Under the pieces are notes generated by a model. The model saw only the letters and a program-made list of their open reading frames with translations. It had not been told where the DNA came from and made no database searches. 64,000 bases of DNA from Roseateles chitinivorans (lineage in GTDB: Bacteria; Pseudomonadota; Gammaproteobacteria; Burkholderiales; Burkholderiaceae_C), in NCBI RefSeq assembly GCF_002761755.1, contig NZ_PEOG01000011.1:1-64000 (forward strand), written 5' to 3'. The position numbers were made by a program, and so were the translations under genes. This document shows, piece after piece, positions 8,531 to 19,912 of this stretch (its first letter is position 1; each line of letters opens with the position of its first letter).

Positions 8531-10870
8531 TCAGGCCAGCTGCAGCCGCTTGGCCGGCGCGCGGCGCAGCGGCTCGGGCGGCGGCGTGAGCACGAAATCC
8601 TCGGCCGGCATCGGGCGGCCGTAGTACCAGCCCTGGGCCCAGTCGCAGCCTTCGCGGCGCAGCCACTCGGCCTGCTCGAGCGTCTCCACGCCCTCGGCCA
8701 GCACGTCCAGGTTGAGGCTGCGTGCCAGCACGATCACCGTGCGCGCGATCGCGGCGACGTTGGCGTCGCTGCTGAGGTCGTGGACGAAGCTGCGGTCGAT
8801 CTTCAGGGTGCTGACCGGCATCCGCTTCAGGTAGGCCAGCGAGGAATAGCCGGTGCCGAAATCGTCGATGGCCACGCGCACGCCCCGATTGGAGATGCGC
8901 GTCAGCAGGCTGATCGCCTGCTCGGCATCCTCCAGCAGCAGGCTCTCGGTGACCTCCAGCTCCAGCGCGCTGGGCGGGCAGCCGGTCTCGGCGAGGATGA
9001 AGTCCAGCGTCTCGATGAAGTCGGGCTGGCGCAGCTGCCGGGCGGACACGTTGACCGCGACCTGCTGCGGCTTGCCCTCCTGGCCCTGCCAGCGCGCCAC
9101 CTGCGCGCAGGCCTGCTCCAGCACCCAGCGGCCGATCGGGATGATCAGGCCGGTCTCCTCGGCCAGCGGGATGAAGTCCGCCGGCGAGATCGGCCCCCGC
9201 GTCGGATGCCGCCAGCGCAGCAGCGCCTCGGCGCCGATCAGCTGGCCGTCGCTCAGGCGCACCTGCGGCTGGTATTCGAGGCGGAACTGCGCCGCCTCGT
9301 TGGCCTGGCGCAGCGCGTGGGTCAGCTCGAAGCGCTGCTGCACCGCCTCGGTCAGTTCCGGCCGGTAGGCCTGGACCGACCCGCGCGCATGCAGCTTGGC
9401 GCGCACCATGGCCACCTCGGCATTGCGCAGCAGTTCGTCGACCTGGGTGCCGTCGGCCGGGAACAGCGCCAGGCCGATGCTGGCGCCGACATTGAAGCGG
9501 TGGTTGTCGATGACGACCGGCTCGTCCATCGCCTGGATCAGGCGGTCGCCCAGGCGCATCGCGGTTTCCTCGTCGACCAGGCCCGACAGCACCACGACGA
9601 ACTCGTCCGCGCCGACCCGCGCCACCGAATCGCTCAGCCGGGTGACATTGGCGAAACGCGCCGCGGCCGTCAGCAGCACCTGGTCGCCGGCGGCATGGCC
9701 GGCGATGTCGTTGACGTCGCGGAAGCCGTCCAGGTCGATGTAGAGCACCGCCACGCAGGTGTGCTCCCGCTGCGCGTTGCCGATCTGGCGGGTGATGCGG
9801 TCGCGCAGCAGCGCCGCGTTGGGCAGGCCGGTCAGGCTGTCGTGCAGCGACTGGTGCAGCAGCTCGGCCTCGGTCTGCTTGATGCGGGAGATGTCGGTCA
9901 GCACGCTCAGGTACTGCACCTGGTCCGGATCACCCGAAGGCGCCGGCACCTTCACGAAGGTCGCCCACATCGGAATCGATTCGCCGTTCTTGTGGCGCTC
10001 GGTGACCTCGCCGCTCCACTTGCCGCGGGACTCGATGTCGGCCCACAGCGCGCGCAGCTTCTCCGGATCCTGCTCGGCCTCGCGCAGCAGCAGCGGGCGC
10101 TTGCCCAGCAGCGTCTGGCGGTCATGGCCGACCATCGCGACCAGCGCCGGATTGACGTCGACGATGCGCAGGTTGTGGTCGATGACCATGATCCCTTCGC
10201 CGCAATGCTCGTAGACGGTGGCGGCGCGGCGGGCGGCGTCGGTGGCCTGCTGCAGCTGCGTGATGTCGCGGGCGATGGCGACCTGGCCCAGGTACTGGTC
10301 GTCGTCGACGACGGGCGCGCTGACCACGTCCAGGCAGCGGGCGCCGCCATCGGCGCCATCGCGCCAGGTGAGCGTGCGGCCGTCGGCCTGGGTGTCGACC
10401 CAGCCCGGCGGATTGGGCAGGTCGGCGTCGCGGCGGCCGATGATCTCCTGCTCGGTCAGGCCGACGGCGCGCTCGAAGGCCGGATTGCAGCCCTCATAGG
10501 CGCCGTTCGCATCCTTGAAATACATCGGGTCGGGAATCGCGTTCAGCAGGGCGCTGAGACGGGCGCGCTCACGGCGCACGCGCTTGAGTTCCTCGCGGCG
10601 GCGCCGCAGCCGGCCGCGCTGCTGCACGAACAAGCTGACCATCACGCCCAGCGTCAGGCCGCCGATCACGCAGCCGGCGCCCAGCCAGAACACGGTCGAG
10701 CCGGAATCGATCCACGCCGGCAGGTGCGAGGCCATCGCATTCGTCGCGCTCGTCGCCGCCGTCACCGGGGCAGGCGCGGACGCGCCGGCCCATGCCGTCG
10801 TGCTCAGGCACGCAGGCAGCAGCGCGGACACGGCAAGGCATCCCCAACGACGGGTCAGGCGAAGACGCAT
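8531..10870 (-). CDS. Membrane-anchored PAS-PAS-GGDEF-EAL protein (cyclic-di-GMP phosphodiesterase, degenerate cyclase)
   Basis: 779 residues. There is a signal-like N-terminus, a transmembrane helix near residues 60-82, and a basic coiled linker. Two PAS domains follow (about 105-225 and 230-350; [22 protein letters not shown] and [20 protein letters not shown]). The GGDEF domain (about 355-510) has the active-site loop reading GADEF, and the EAL domain (about 520-765) has intact [21 protein letters not shown] and [14 protein letters not shown] motifs. I expect c-di-GMP hydrolysis by EAL, with the altered GGDEF as a weak cyclase or GTP-sensing module. No partner gene is adjacent. Confidence 0.93.
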   Translation of the reverse strand: MRLRLTRRWGCLAVSALLPACLSTTAWAGASAPAPVTAATSATNAMASHLPAWIDSGSTVFWLGAGCVIGGLTLGVMVSLFVQQRGRLRRRREELKRVRRERARLSALLNAIPDPMYFKDANGAYEGCNPAFERAVGLTEQEIIGRRDADLPNPPGWVDTQADGRTLTWRDGADGGARCLDVVSAPVVDDDQYLGQVAIARDITQLQQATDAARRAATVYEHCGEGIMVIDHNLRIVDVNPALVAMVGHDRQTLLGKRPLLLREAEQDPEKLRALWADIESRGKWSGEVTERHKNGESIPMWATFVKVPAPSGDPDQVQYLSVLTDISRIKQTEAELLHQSLHDSLTGLPNAALLRDRITRQIGNAQREHTCVAVLYIDLDGFRDVNDIAGHAAGDQVLLTAAARFANVTRLSDSVARVGADEFVVVLSGLVDEETAMRLGDRLIQAMDEPVVIDNHRFNVGASIGLALFPADGTQVDELLRNAEVAMVRAKLHARGSVQAYRPELTEAVQQRFELTHALRQANEAAQFRLEYQPQVRLSDGQLIGAEALLRWRHPTRGPISPADFIPLAEETGLIIPIGRWVLEQACAQVARWQGQEGKPQQVAVNVSARQLRQPDFIETLDFILAETGCPPSALELEVTESLLLEDAEQAISLLTRISNRGVRVAIDDFGTGYSSLAYLKRMPVSTLKIDRSFVHDLSSDANVAAIARTVIVLARSLNLDVLAEGVETLEQAEWLRREGCDWAQGWYYGRPMPAEDFVLTPPPEPLRRAPAKRLQLA

Positions 10871-11002
10871 GGCTCACCCAAGCATTTCTTATGAATGGAG
10901 GGGCAACAGCTGGCCCCGTGTCGGCGGCGGCCGCGTGTGGCGGCCGCTCCCTTTGGCTCGACCTTCGGAGTATCGGCGCGCGGCTGAAGGGCCCGCTAGG
11001 GT

Positions 11003-13096
<2,094 letters not shown>

Positions 13097-13267
13097 TTAG
13101 AGAGTGGAACCCAGGAGGGAAGACCCCAGGTGCGGCGCCCGCGGGGCTAGCGGCCGGCAACTCTGTGTCGGCCTTGATATGGAACTACACAAAGCTGGCA
13201 AGCGGCCACAAGCCGCAGCAACACGGGCCTCGTTCAATCCCGCCATCCTCAATCGGAGTGTCGGACG

Positions 13268-14557
13268 ATGCGATTCAAGACCTGGGCCTGGGGCCTGAGC
13301 GTGGCCGCGGCCGCCCTGCTGGCCGCCTGCGGCGGCGGCGGTGACAGCAGCACGGCGCAGATGCGCCTTCTCAACGCCAGCATCGGCTATGCCGCGCTGG
13401 ACATGTCGGTGGACAGCACGACGGTGAACTCCGCCGTGGCCTACGGCGCGGTCGGCAGCTATGCCGACGTGAAGACCTCCGCCACCGGCACCGAGATCCA
13501 GAGCAACAGCGTGGGCAGCACGCTGGCTTCGTCCACGCCGACGCTGGCGGCGGGCAGCCACTACGCGATGATCGCGTACGGCTCGGCGGGCTCGCTGCAG
13601 ACGACGCTGCTGCAGGAAGACCAGGAGGCGCCGGCCTCCGGCAAGTCCAAGCTGCTGGTGCTGAACCTGGCGCCGGACGCGGGCTCGATGGACGTCTATG
13701 TCACCGGCGCGGACGAGACGCTGGACACCGCGTCGACGGTGGCGGCCGGCATCGCGGCGGGCTCGGGCAGCGGCTATGTGTCGCTGAACAGCGGCACCTT
13801 CCGCGTCCGCCTGACCGCCGCCGGCTCCAAGAGCGACGTGCGCCTGGACATCCCCAGCATCACGCTGCCGTCGGCCGGCGTCTCGACGCTGGTGCTGACC
13901 GGCAGCACCGGCGGCGTGCTGGTCAACGGCATCCAGCTGATCCAGCAGGGCGCAACGACCAACTTCCCCAACACGACCGCGCGGGCGCGGCTGGTGGCGG
14001 CGGTGGGCGGCAGTGCGCTGGTGTCGGGTTCGGTGGGCCAGACGGCGCTGATGCCCACCTCGGTCGCGCCGACGATCGGCGACTACACGACGCTCACCGC
14101 GGGCGCGGCCGACCTGTCGGTCTACGTCAACGGCCAGCTGATGTCCTTCGCCAAGCCGACCCTGGTCGCGGGCAACGACTACACGCTGATGGTGTGGGGC
14201 ACGGCGGCGAATCCTCAGTTGTCGGTGCTGACCGATGACAACCGCCTGCCGACCAGCCCGACGACGACGGCCAAGATCCGCCTGGTCAACGGCGTGGCGA
14301 GCGCCGCGACCGGCCTGACGCTGAACGTCGACTACAGCGCGCTGGCCTCGAACGTGGTGGCCGGGACCGCCTCGACGGCGCAGACCACGCCGGCCTCCAC
14401 CGCGGCGCTGCTGACGGTGACCTCGCCGTCCTCGACGACGCCGGTGTACTCGCTGAGCGACCTCGGCATCACCGCCGGCTATGTCTACACCGTCTTCGTG
14501 ATGGGCGACAGCACCGCGATGGTCGGCTCGCTGCGCCGCGAGCGCACGAACAACTGA
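13268..14557 (+). CDS. DUF4397-domain lipoprotein
   Basis: 429 residues with a clear lipoprotein signal: a hydrophobic run then LLAACGGGGD, placing the lipidated Cys at about residue 21. The mature protein is Ser/Thr/Ala-rich with two DUF4397-like repeats: MRLLNASIGYAALDMSVDST at about 32-51 and ARARLVAAVGGSALVSGSV in the second half, each followed by strands of the type DYTTLTAGAADLSVYVNG. DUF4397 domains are beta-rich and found on cell surfaces, with unknown function. The protein ends LRRERTNN. It is followed by a strong intrinsic terminator, so it is probably a single-gene transcript. Outer-membrane attachment is likely. Confidence 0.85.
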   Translation: MRFKTWAWGLSVAAAALLAACGGGGDSSTAQMRLLNASIGYAALDMSVDSTTVNSAVAYGAVGSYADVKTSATGTEIQSNSVGSTLASSTPTLAAGSHYAMIAYGSAGSLQTTLLQEDQEAPASGKSKLLVLNLAPDAGSMDVYVTGADETLDTASTVAAGIAAGSGSGYVSLNSGTFRVRLTAAGSKSDVRLDIPSITLPSAGVSTLVLTGSTGGVLVNGIQLIQQGATTNFPNTTARARLVAAVGGSALVSGSVGQTALMPTSVAPTIGDYTTLTAGAADLSVYVNGQLMSFAKPTLVAGNDYTLMVWGTAANPQLSVLTDDNRLPTSPTTTAKIRLVNGVASAATGLTLNVDYSALASNVVAGTASTAQTTPASTAALLTVTSPSSTTPVYSLSDLGITAGYVYTVFVMGDSTAMVGSLRRERTNN

Positions 14558-14654
14558 CGCGCCGATCGGCTCCTCGCCTCGGCCTCCGGGCGCCTGATCC
14601 GTCCTCGCACGCGGCGGTCCCGACGGCTCGAGGCCCTGCAACCTCCTCCCTGTT

Positions 14655-14687
14655 GGCCACGTCCTCTCACGAGGCGTGGCCTTTTTT
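14655..14687 (+). terminator. Strong rho-independent terminator of the DUF4397 gene
   Basis: The stem is GGCCACG (14655-14661) with CGTGGCC (14675-14681), extended by CCTC/GAGG (14663-14666 with 14671-14674) around a TCAC loop, followed by six T at 14682-14687. This is a textbook terminator about 100 bp after the stop codon at 14557. Confidence 0.92.
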
Positions 14688-14793
14688 CTCAGCGGAACCG
14701 CCGGGCCACCCGCATCCGGTCGTGCTGGAAGGCGTCGTTGCCACGGCAGGGCTACTGACGGGTTTCGCCAGGCATCTCGGGCAACATCGCCGG

Positions 14794-15522
14794 ATGTCCT
14801 CGCCGCCGCTCCGTCCCACGGTGATCCAGATCCGCCGCCTGCGCCAGCTCTGGCGCTCGGCCGGCTGGCCCTGCCAGGACATGCTGGAGGTGGAACTGCT
14901 GGCACTGGGCTGGCTGGAGCGCCAGCAGGACGCGCGCGGCCGCGAGACCTTGCGGCTGACCGGTCCCGGGATCGAGGTCCTGCACCTGGGCCTGCGAAAG
15001 AACCGCGCCGCCCGCGACCGGCATGAGGACCTGGTCGGCCGGATGGCCATCGAGCTGCAGCGCGCGGGCCGGATCGTCTGGCGCGGACTGTCGCTGCGCG
15101 CCGGCCTGCCGCGCGAGGACGAGCCCGAGCGCCTGCGCTGGGTCAACGCGATGCCCGATGTCTATTCGGTGCGCAACACCACCGTCGAGGACTACCTCGA
15201 ACCGGCGGTCCACGAGATCAAGGTCAGCCGCGCCGACCTGCTCTCGGAACTGCGCCGGCCGGCCAAGGCCCAGGCTTACCTCGCGCTCAGCGGCCAGTGC
15301 TGGTACGTGCTGCGCGCCGGCATCGCGGCGGTCGAGGAGATCCCGCCGGCCTTCGGCGTCCTGTTCGCGCATGAGCTGGCCGAGGGTTGGCGCTTCGAGC
15401 TGGGCCGCCCCGCGCCGCGCCGGCCGATGAAGCCCGACTTCGGCACCTGGATGGCGCTCGCGAAGGCGGCACCAGAGGGGCCGCCGCTGGACGAGGGTCA
15501 GGACTTGCTCGGGGAGGCCTGA
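14794..15522 (+). CDS. Conserved protein with winged-helix-like N-terminus and a PD-(D/E)XK nuclease-like core
   Basis: 242 residues from the ATG at 14794; the frame is open upstream, but that part overlaps the terminator. Residues 8-65 look like a winged helix (VIQIRRLRQLWRSAGWPCQD, LLALGWLERQQDARGRETLRLT). After a helix with Glu78 come PDVYSVR (P121-D122) and, about 18 residues later, VHEIKVSRADLL (E141-x-K143), then a helix and strand ALSGQCWYVLRAG. This Glu, PD, ExK spacing is the signature of PD-(D/E)XK phosphodiesterases, including MmcB-like and restriction-like nucleases. Function is not assigned. The last 25 bp overlap the end of the opposing DUF2834 gene. Confidence 0.7.
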   Translation: MSSPPLRPTVIQIRRLRQLWRSAGWPCQDMLEVELLALGWLERQQDARGRETLRLTGPGIEVLHLGLRKNRAARDRHEDLVGRMAIELQRAGRIVWRGLSLRAGLPREDEPERLRWVNAMPDVYSVRNTTVEDYLEPAVHEIKVSRADLLSELRRPAKAQAYLALSGQCWYVLRAGIAAVEEIPPAFGVLFAHELAEGWRFELGRPAPRRPMKPDFGTWMALAKAAPEGPPLDEGQDLLGEA

Positions 15523-15833
15523 AGGCCGTCGGCCCGGTGCGCCGGCAGGGTGGAGGCCTTCGGCGCCAGCAGCAGGTACAGCAGCGGACCGACCGAGCCG
15601 GCCGCCAGCGTGATCACCGCATACGGCCAGAAGCGGCGGCCCTGCTGCCGCGCATCGCGCCACAGGAAGCCCAGCAGCAGCAGGCAGGCGATCATCAGGT
15701 CGGCCACCGCCTGCCGGCTGCCGGGCCGCTCGAATAGCGACAGCCACAGGCCGACATAACCCAGCTCCAGGACGACGTGCATCGAATACGCGCCGAACAC
15801 GGCCAGCACCAGGGCAAGGGAGATCTTCAGCAT
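15498..15833 (-). CDS. Small DUF2834-like membrane protein
   Basis: 111 residues with three probable transmembrane helices: LKISLALVLAVFGAYSMHVV (2-21), VADLMIACLLLLGFLW (about 43-58) and the last from PYAVITLAAGSVGPLLYLLL (about 69-88). A charged loop WRDARQQGRRFW separates helices two and three. This is the DUF2834 pattern (small inner-membrane proteins, unknown role). The start at 15833 is an ATG with AAGGAGC upstream on the minus strand. Its 5' side faces the XRE regulator and the palindrome at 15902-15922, so it is a likely regulatory target. Confidence 0.7.
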   Translation of the reverse strand: MLKISLALVLAVFGAYSMHVVLELGYVGLWLSLFERPGSRQAVADLMIACLLLLGFLWRDARQQGRRFWPYAVITLAAGSVGPLLYLLLAPKASTLPAHRADGLQASPSKS

Positions 15834-15901
15834 GACGGGCTCCTTGAGGTCATCGACGGGTTGAACATGGCTTTCAGTCTCGGCGCCGGCGCGCGCCGGC
15901 T

Positions 15902-15922
15902 CAATGACCTCCGAGGTCATTG
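15902..15922. promoter_or_regulatory. Perfect 9-bp inverted repeat, candidate operator of the XRE regulator
   Basis: CAATGACCT (15902-15910), spacer CCG, AGGTCATTG (15914-15922). The arms are perfectly complementary. It sits between the divergent DUF2834 and XRE genes, 24 bp before the likely XRE start at 15946, where an autoregulatory operator would be expected. Its presence also argues against the earliest possible XRE start at 15904, which lies inside the palindrome. Confidence 0.7.
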
Positions 15923-15945
15923 CCGCCAGCCGCCCCGCGGCTAGC

Positions 15946-16755
15946 ATGACCCGCATGAACACGATCGCTGTCCCGACCTCCGCGATACCCGCGACCTCCC
16001 CCGTCACGGTGCTGCTGCCGCAGCTGCGCCGCGAGCGCCGCCTGAGCCAGCTGGAGCTGTCGCTGCGCGTGGGCGTGTCGCAGCGCCACCTGAGCTGCAT
16101 CGAGACCGGCCGCGCGCGACCCAGCCGCGAGATGCTGATCGCGCTGCTGGACGCGCTGGATGCGCCGCTGCCGCGCCGCAACGAGGCGCTGCTGGCCGCC
16201 GGCTACGCGCCGCACTATCCGCGCCGCTCGCTCGACGACCCCGACCTGGACGCGGTGCGCCAGGCGCTGCGTCACCTGCTGGACGCGCACGACCCCGCGC
16301 CCGCCCTGGTGCTGGACGGTGGCTGGAACCTGGTGATGGCCAACCGCGGCGCCCACCGGCTGATGACGCTGCTGGGCGTCGACGCCGGGACGATGCTGCA
16401 ACCGGGCTTCAACCTGCTGCGGGCCTGCCTGCAGCCCGGTGGGCTGCGGGCGCTCTGCGAGAACGAGGACGAGGTCTGCGCCGCGCTGTGGAGCCGCGCC
16501 AATCACGAGGCCGCGCACTTCGCCGAGCTCAAGCCGCTGCTCGAGGAACTCCGCCCGCATGTGCCGCAGCGCGTCGCGACGGACGCGCACACGCCGCTGC
16601 TGCACACGCGGCTGCGCTCGTCGGCCGGCGTGCTCAGCCTGTTCTCGGCCTTCACCAGCTTCGGCTCGCCGCTGGACGTCACCCTGGCCTCGCTGCGCGT
16701 GGAGCACTTCTTCCCGGCGGACGCCGCCACCCGCATCGCGCTCGCCGACGGCTGA
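15946..16755 (+). CDS. XRE-family transcriptional regulator with MmyB-like ligand-binding domain
   Basis: About 269 residues from 15946; 15955 is an equally possible ATG and neither has an obvious ribosome binding site. The N-terminal lambda-repressor helix-turn-helix is clear: LLPQLRRERRLSQLELSLRV, GVSQRHLSCIETGRARPSRE. Residues about 95-265 match the MmyB/MLTR-type PAS-like domain: LVLDGGWNLVMANRGAHRLM, LLRACLQPGGLR, LRSSAGVLSLFSAFTSFG, SLRVEHFFPADAATR. These regulators usually control a divergent gene, often a reductase; here the neighbour is the DUF2834 membrane gene, with a palindrome between them. The ligand is unknown. Confidence 0.9.
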   Translation: MTRMNTIAVPTSAIPATSPVTVLLPQLRRERRLSQLELSLRVGVSQRHLSCIETGRARPSREMLIALLDALDAPLPRRNEALLAAGYAPHYPRRSLDDPDLDAVRQALRHLLDAHDPAPALVLDGGWNLVMANRGAHRLMTLLGVDAGTMLQPGFNLLRACLQPGGLRALCENEDEVCAALWSRANHEAAHFAELKPLLEELRPHVPQRVATDAHTPLLHTRLRSSAGVLSLFSAFTSFGSPLDVTLASLRVEHFFPADAATRIALADG

Positions 16756-16843
16756 GCCGGCCCGGTCGCGGGGCGACCGGCCGGTCGCTCGCCGTTGTCG
16801 AACGGCTATCCTGCGCGCTCCGCATGCCAGGAGGAGACAAGCG

Positions 16844-17332
16844 ATGAGCGACGCCCCCGACACCTTCGAAGGCGGCTGCGACTGCCGCCAGGTCCGCTAC
16901 CGGATGACCAGCCGCCCGCTGTTCGTCCATTGCTGTCATTGCCGCTGGTGCCAACGCGCCAGCGGTGCGGCCTTCGCGCTGAATGCGCTGATCGAGGCGG
17001 ATCGCGTGGAGCTGCTCGCGGGCGAGCCGGTGCCGGTGATGAACCCGTCCGCCAGCGGCAAGGGCCAGAAGATCTGGCGCTGCCCGAGCTGCTGGATCGC
17101 GGTCTGGAGCAACTACGCCGGCGGCGGCGACGCGATGCGCTTCGTCCGCGTCGGCACCCTGGACGAGCCGGACCGCCTGCCGCCGGACATCCACATCTTC
17201 ACTGCCTCCAGGCAGCCTTGGGTGCAGTTGCCGCCCGACGCGGTCGCCGTGCCCGAGTACTACGACGCCCGCGAGCGGTGGCCGGCCGAGAGCCTGCGCC
17301 GCGGCGCGATCCTGCGGGGCAAGCAAGGTTAG
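16844..17332 (+). CDS. GFA/CENP-V-fold zinc protein
   Basis: 162 residues; GGAGGA lies about 8 bases before the ATG at 16844. Zinc-binding cysteines of the glutathione-dependent formaldehyde-activating enzyme fold are present: GGCDCRQVRY (residues 10-19), HCCHCRWCQRASG (about 28-40) and, with the last pair, WRCPSCWIAVWS (about 78-89). The usual final FC-x-x-CGT is replaced by CPSCWIA, common in this broad family. Only a few members have known glutathione adducts as substrates, so no enzymatic role is claimed. It follows the XRE gene by 88 bp. Confidence 0.85.
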   Translation: MSDAPDTFEGGCDCRQVRYRMTSRPLFVHCCHCRWCQRASGAAFALNALIEADRVELLAGEPVPVMNPSASGKGQKIWRCPSCWIAVWSNYAGGGDAMRFVRVGTLDEPDRLPPDIHIFTASRQPWVQLPPDAVAVPEYYDARERWPAESLRRGAILRGKQG

Positions 17333-17421
17333 AAGCGTCCCGCATATCGGGTCCGCCGGCGCGGCGCCACAATGCCGCCTTTCCTCGACACCGACCGGCT
17401 CACGAGGCCGCGAGTTCCGCC

Positions 17422-19011
17422 ATGACTTTCCGCACCTCGACCGCCCAGCGCCTGCGCTCGGCCGCCCGCCTGACCGTCCTTGCGACCGCGCTGTCCACGA
17501 TCGGCGCGATGCCGGCGCTGATGCCCACGGCGACCGCCGCCAGCGCCGCGGCCTCGGTGTCGTGGCAGGAGGCCTCCGGCGACGCCGACATCGAGCGCGC
17601 CTTCGCCCAGGCGCGGGGTGAGAAGAAGCCGGTGCTGCTGTACTGGGGCGCCAAGTGGTGCCCGCCGTGCAACCAGCTGAAGGCCACGCTCTTCAACCGC
17701 GCCGACTTCATCGAGCAGTCGCGCGCCTTCGTCGCGGTCCACATCGACGGCGACAACCCCGGCGCCCAGCGCCTGGGCGCGCGCTTCAAGGTGCGCGGTT
17801 ACCCGACGATGATCCTGTTCGGCAACGACGGCCAGGAGCTCACCCGCCTGCCGGGCGAGGTCGACGCGCCGCAGGTGCTGCGCGTGCTGCAGCTGGGCCT
17901 GGCCGGCGGCCGCCCCATCAAGACGGTGCTGAGCGACGCGCAGGCGGGCAGGAAGCTGTCCGCCAACGAGTGGAAGCTGCTGGGCTTCTATTCCTGGGAG
18001 ACGGACGAACAGCAGCTGGTGCCCGCCGCGCAGCGGCCCGCGCTGCTGGCCCGGCTCGCCGCCGCGAGCCAGGGCGTCGACGAGGAGACCACCACCCGGC
18101 TGTGGCTCAAGGCGCTGGCGGCCACCGAGGGCGGCGGCGCGCTGAAGGCGGATGCCGCGCTGCGGGCCCGCGTCGAGCAGGTGCTGGCCGACCCGGCCGC
18201 AGCCCGCGCGCAGATGGACGTGCTGAGCAACAACGGCGAAGACATCGTCCGCGCGCTGGCGCCGGCGGCTGGCAAGGAGCGCCAGGCGCTGGTCGCGAAG
18301 TTCGACGAGGCGCTCAAGCGCTTCGAGGCCGACGCCTCGCTGTCGCGGGCCGACCGCCTGCAGTCGCTGATCGCGCGCGTCGAACTGGCCCGGCTGGACC
18401 AGTCCAAGACCGCGTTGACGCCCAAGCTGCCCGCGCCGTTGCTGGCCGAGGTGAAGGCGCATGCCGCCAAGGTCGACAAGGAGGTCACCGACGGCTATGA
18501 GCGCCAGGCGGTGATCACCTCGGCGGCCTTCCTGCTGGGACGCGCCGGCCTGTGGAGCGACAGCGACGCGCTGCTCAAGGCCAGCCTGGCCAGGAGCCAC
18601 AGCCCTTACTACCTGATGAGCTCACTGGGCAGCAACGCCCGCAAGCAGGGGCGCAAGGAGGAAGCGCTGCGCTGGTACGAGGAAGCCTTCAACAAGAGCG
18701 AAGGTCCGGCGACCCGGTTGCAATGGGGCTCGAACTACCTGAGCGCGCTGGTGGAGCTGACGCCGCAGGACGCGGCACGCATCGAGAAGGCGGCCTCGCA
18801 GCTGCTGGCCGAGGCGGCGAAGGACAAGGGCGCGTTCTATGAACGCAGCGCGCGCTCGCTGCAGAAGGTCGGCAGCCAACTGGTGGCGTGGAATGCGAAC
18901 GGGCAGCATGAAGCGACCCTGACCCGGCTGCGGACGCAGCTCGACGGCGTCTGCGCCAAGCAGGATGCCGATGACAAGGGCGCCTGCGAGTCGCTGCTGA
19001 AGAAGGGCTGA
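17422..19011 (+). CDS. Exported thioredoxin-fold protein with C-terminal helical-repeat domain
   Basis: 529 residues. An Ala-rich signal peptide ends near residue 42. Residues 50-160 are a thioredoxin fold with active site WCPPC (C80, C83), preceded by KPVLLYWGAK and followed by the cis-Pro strand VRGYPTMILFGNDG. The remaining about 350 residues are helical, TPR-like repeats (EALRWYEEAFNKSEGPATRL). The likely role is periplasmic disulfide reduction or isomerisation with the helical part binding a partner, but no substrate is suggested by the context. CPPC differs from the CGPC of thioredoxin and suggests an altered redox potential. The neighbours are unrelated. Confidence 0.82.
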   Translation: MTFRTSTAQRLRSAARLTVLATALSTIGAMPALMPTATAASAAASVSWQEASGDADIERAFAQARGEKKPVLLYWGAKWCPPCNQLKATLFNRADFIEQSRAFVAVHIDGDNPGAQRLGARFKVRGYPTMILFGNDGQELTRLPGEVDAPQVLRVLQLGLAGGRPIKTVLSDAQAGRKLSANEWKLLGFYSWETDEQQLVPAAQRPALLARLAAASQGVDEETTTRLWLKALAATEGGGALKADAALRARVEQVLADPAAARAQMDVLSNNGEDIVRALAPAAGKERQALVAKFDEALKRFEADASLSRADRLQSLIARVELARLDQSKTALTPKLPAPLLAEVKAHAAKVDKEVTDGYERQAVITSAAFLLGRAGLWSDSDALLKASLARSHSPYYLMSSLGSNARKQGRKEEALRWYEEAFNKSEGPATRLQWGSNYLSALVELTPQDAARIEKAASQLLAEAAKDKGAFYERSARSLQKVGSQLVAWNANGQHEATLTRLRTQLDGVCAKQDADDKGACESLLKKG

Positions 19012-19113
19012 GGCCGCTGCCCTCGGCCTCCGCCCTCGCCGCCGCGCTCCCCGCAAGCGGGCGAGGGAGCAAGAGGGGGCGCAGCGCTTGCTCGGCCCCC
19101 TTGAAGGCGCCGA

Positions 19114-19722
19114 CTACTTCAGCAGGCCTTCCGTCTTCATGGCCTCCTGCACCGCCGGGCGGGCCGCGACGCGGCCGCGGTAGGCCACGACGTTGGGATA
19201 GCCGGCGAGGTCCACGCCCACATGCGGGCCCCAGTTCGAGACGGTGAACAGGTAGGCATCGGCCACGGTGAACTGCTCGCCCATCAGGAACTGCTTGCCT
19301 TCGAGCTGGCCGTCGAGCCACTTGAAGCGCTCATGCAGCTTGTTCCGGAACACGCCCTTGGCGTCCTCCGAGATCGCCGGGTTGAACAGCGGACTGAAGG
19401 TCTTGTGCAGCTCGGAGGTGATGAAGTTGAGCCACTCCTGCAGCCGATAGCGCGCCATCGTGCCGTTGGCCGGCGCGAGCTGCTTGCCGGGCGCCTGGTC
19501 GGCGATGTACTGGACGATCGCCGGCCCCTCGGTCAGCCGCTGGCCGTCGTCGAGTTCCAGCAGCGGCACATAGCCCTTGGGATTGATGCCGTAGTAATCG
19601 GTCCCGTCCTGCAGCTTGTGGGTCTTGGTGCTGGCCAGCACCGGCTCGAAGGCCAGGCCGGCCTCGCGCAGGACGATGTGCGGCGACAGCGAGCAGGCGC
19701 CGGGGCTGTAGTAGAGCTTCAT
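19114..19722 (-). CDS. Glutathione S-transferase (bacterial GstA-like, beta class)
   Basis: 202 residues. The start MKLYYSPGACSLSPHIVLRE gives the beta-class N-terminus with the catalytic Cys10 in PGACSLSPH. NPKGYVPLLELDDG and LTEGPAIVQYIADQ are the glutathione-binding segment. The C-terminal helical domain has the N-capping box region GEQFTVADAYLFTVSNW. It conjugates or reduces substrates with glutathione in the cytosol. There is 190 bp to the divergent MaoC gene. Confidence 0.93.
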   Translation of the reverse strand: MKLYYSPGACSLSPHIVLREAGLAFEPVLASTKTHKLQDGTDYYGINPKGYVPLLELDDGQRLTEGPAIVQYIADQAPGKQLAPANGTMARYRLQEWLNFITSELHKTFSPLFNPAISEDAKGVFRNKLHERFKWLDGQLEGKQFLMGEQFTVADAYLFTVSNWGPHVGVDLAGYPNVVAYRGRVAARPAVQEAMKTEGLLK

Positions 19723-19912
19723 GGGGTCTCCTTGGACATGGGTCGCTCGCGGGTGGGCGGGCGATTGGGGGAAGCGGAACCCGGGGACCATACGCGCCCG
19801 GCCCGACCCGCGCAATGCCAGGACGGCGCGCGGGGCTGTCGCCGTCGCGCCAATCGCCCGGCGGCTGCGCGCCTACAGTCGCCCGGTCGCGACTTGTTCG
19901 AGGACCTCATCG

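Noticed and set aside
8524..8537. GGCCTGATCAGGCC palindrome between the converging stops at 8530/8531 as a bidirectional terminator
   Set aside because: The stem is only 7 bp without a loop or T-tract; it arises because two TGA stops abut in opposite directions.
14653..14793. Earlier start of the PD-(D/E)XK-like protein at 14653
   Set aside because: It would put the coding sequence through the strong terminator stem and T-tract of the upstream gene.
15904..15945. Earlier start codon for the XRE regulator at 15904
   Set aside because: It lies inside the perfect palindrome; the extra 14 residues (SEVIAASRPAAS) have no family support.
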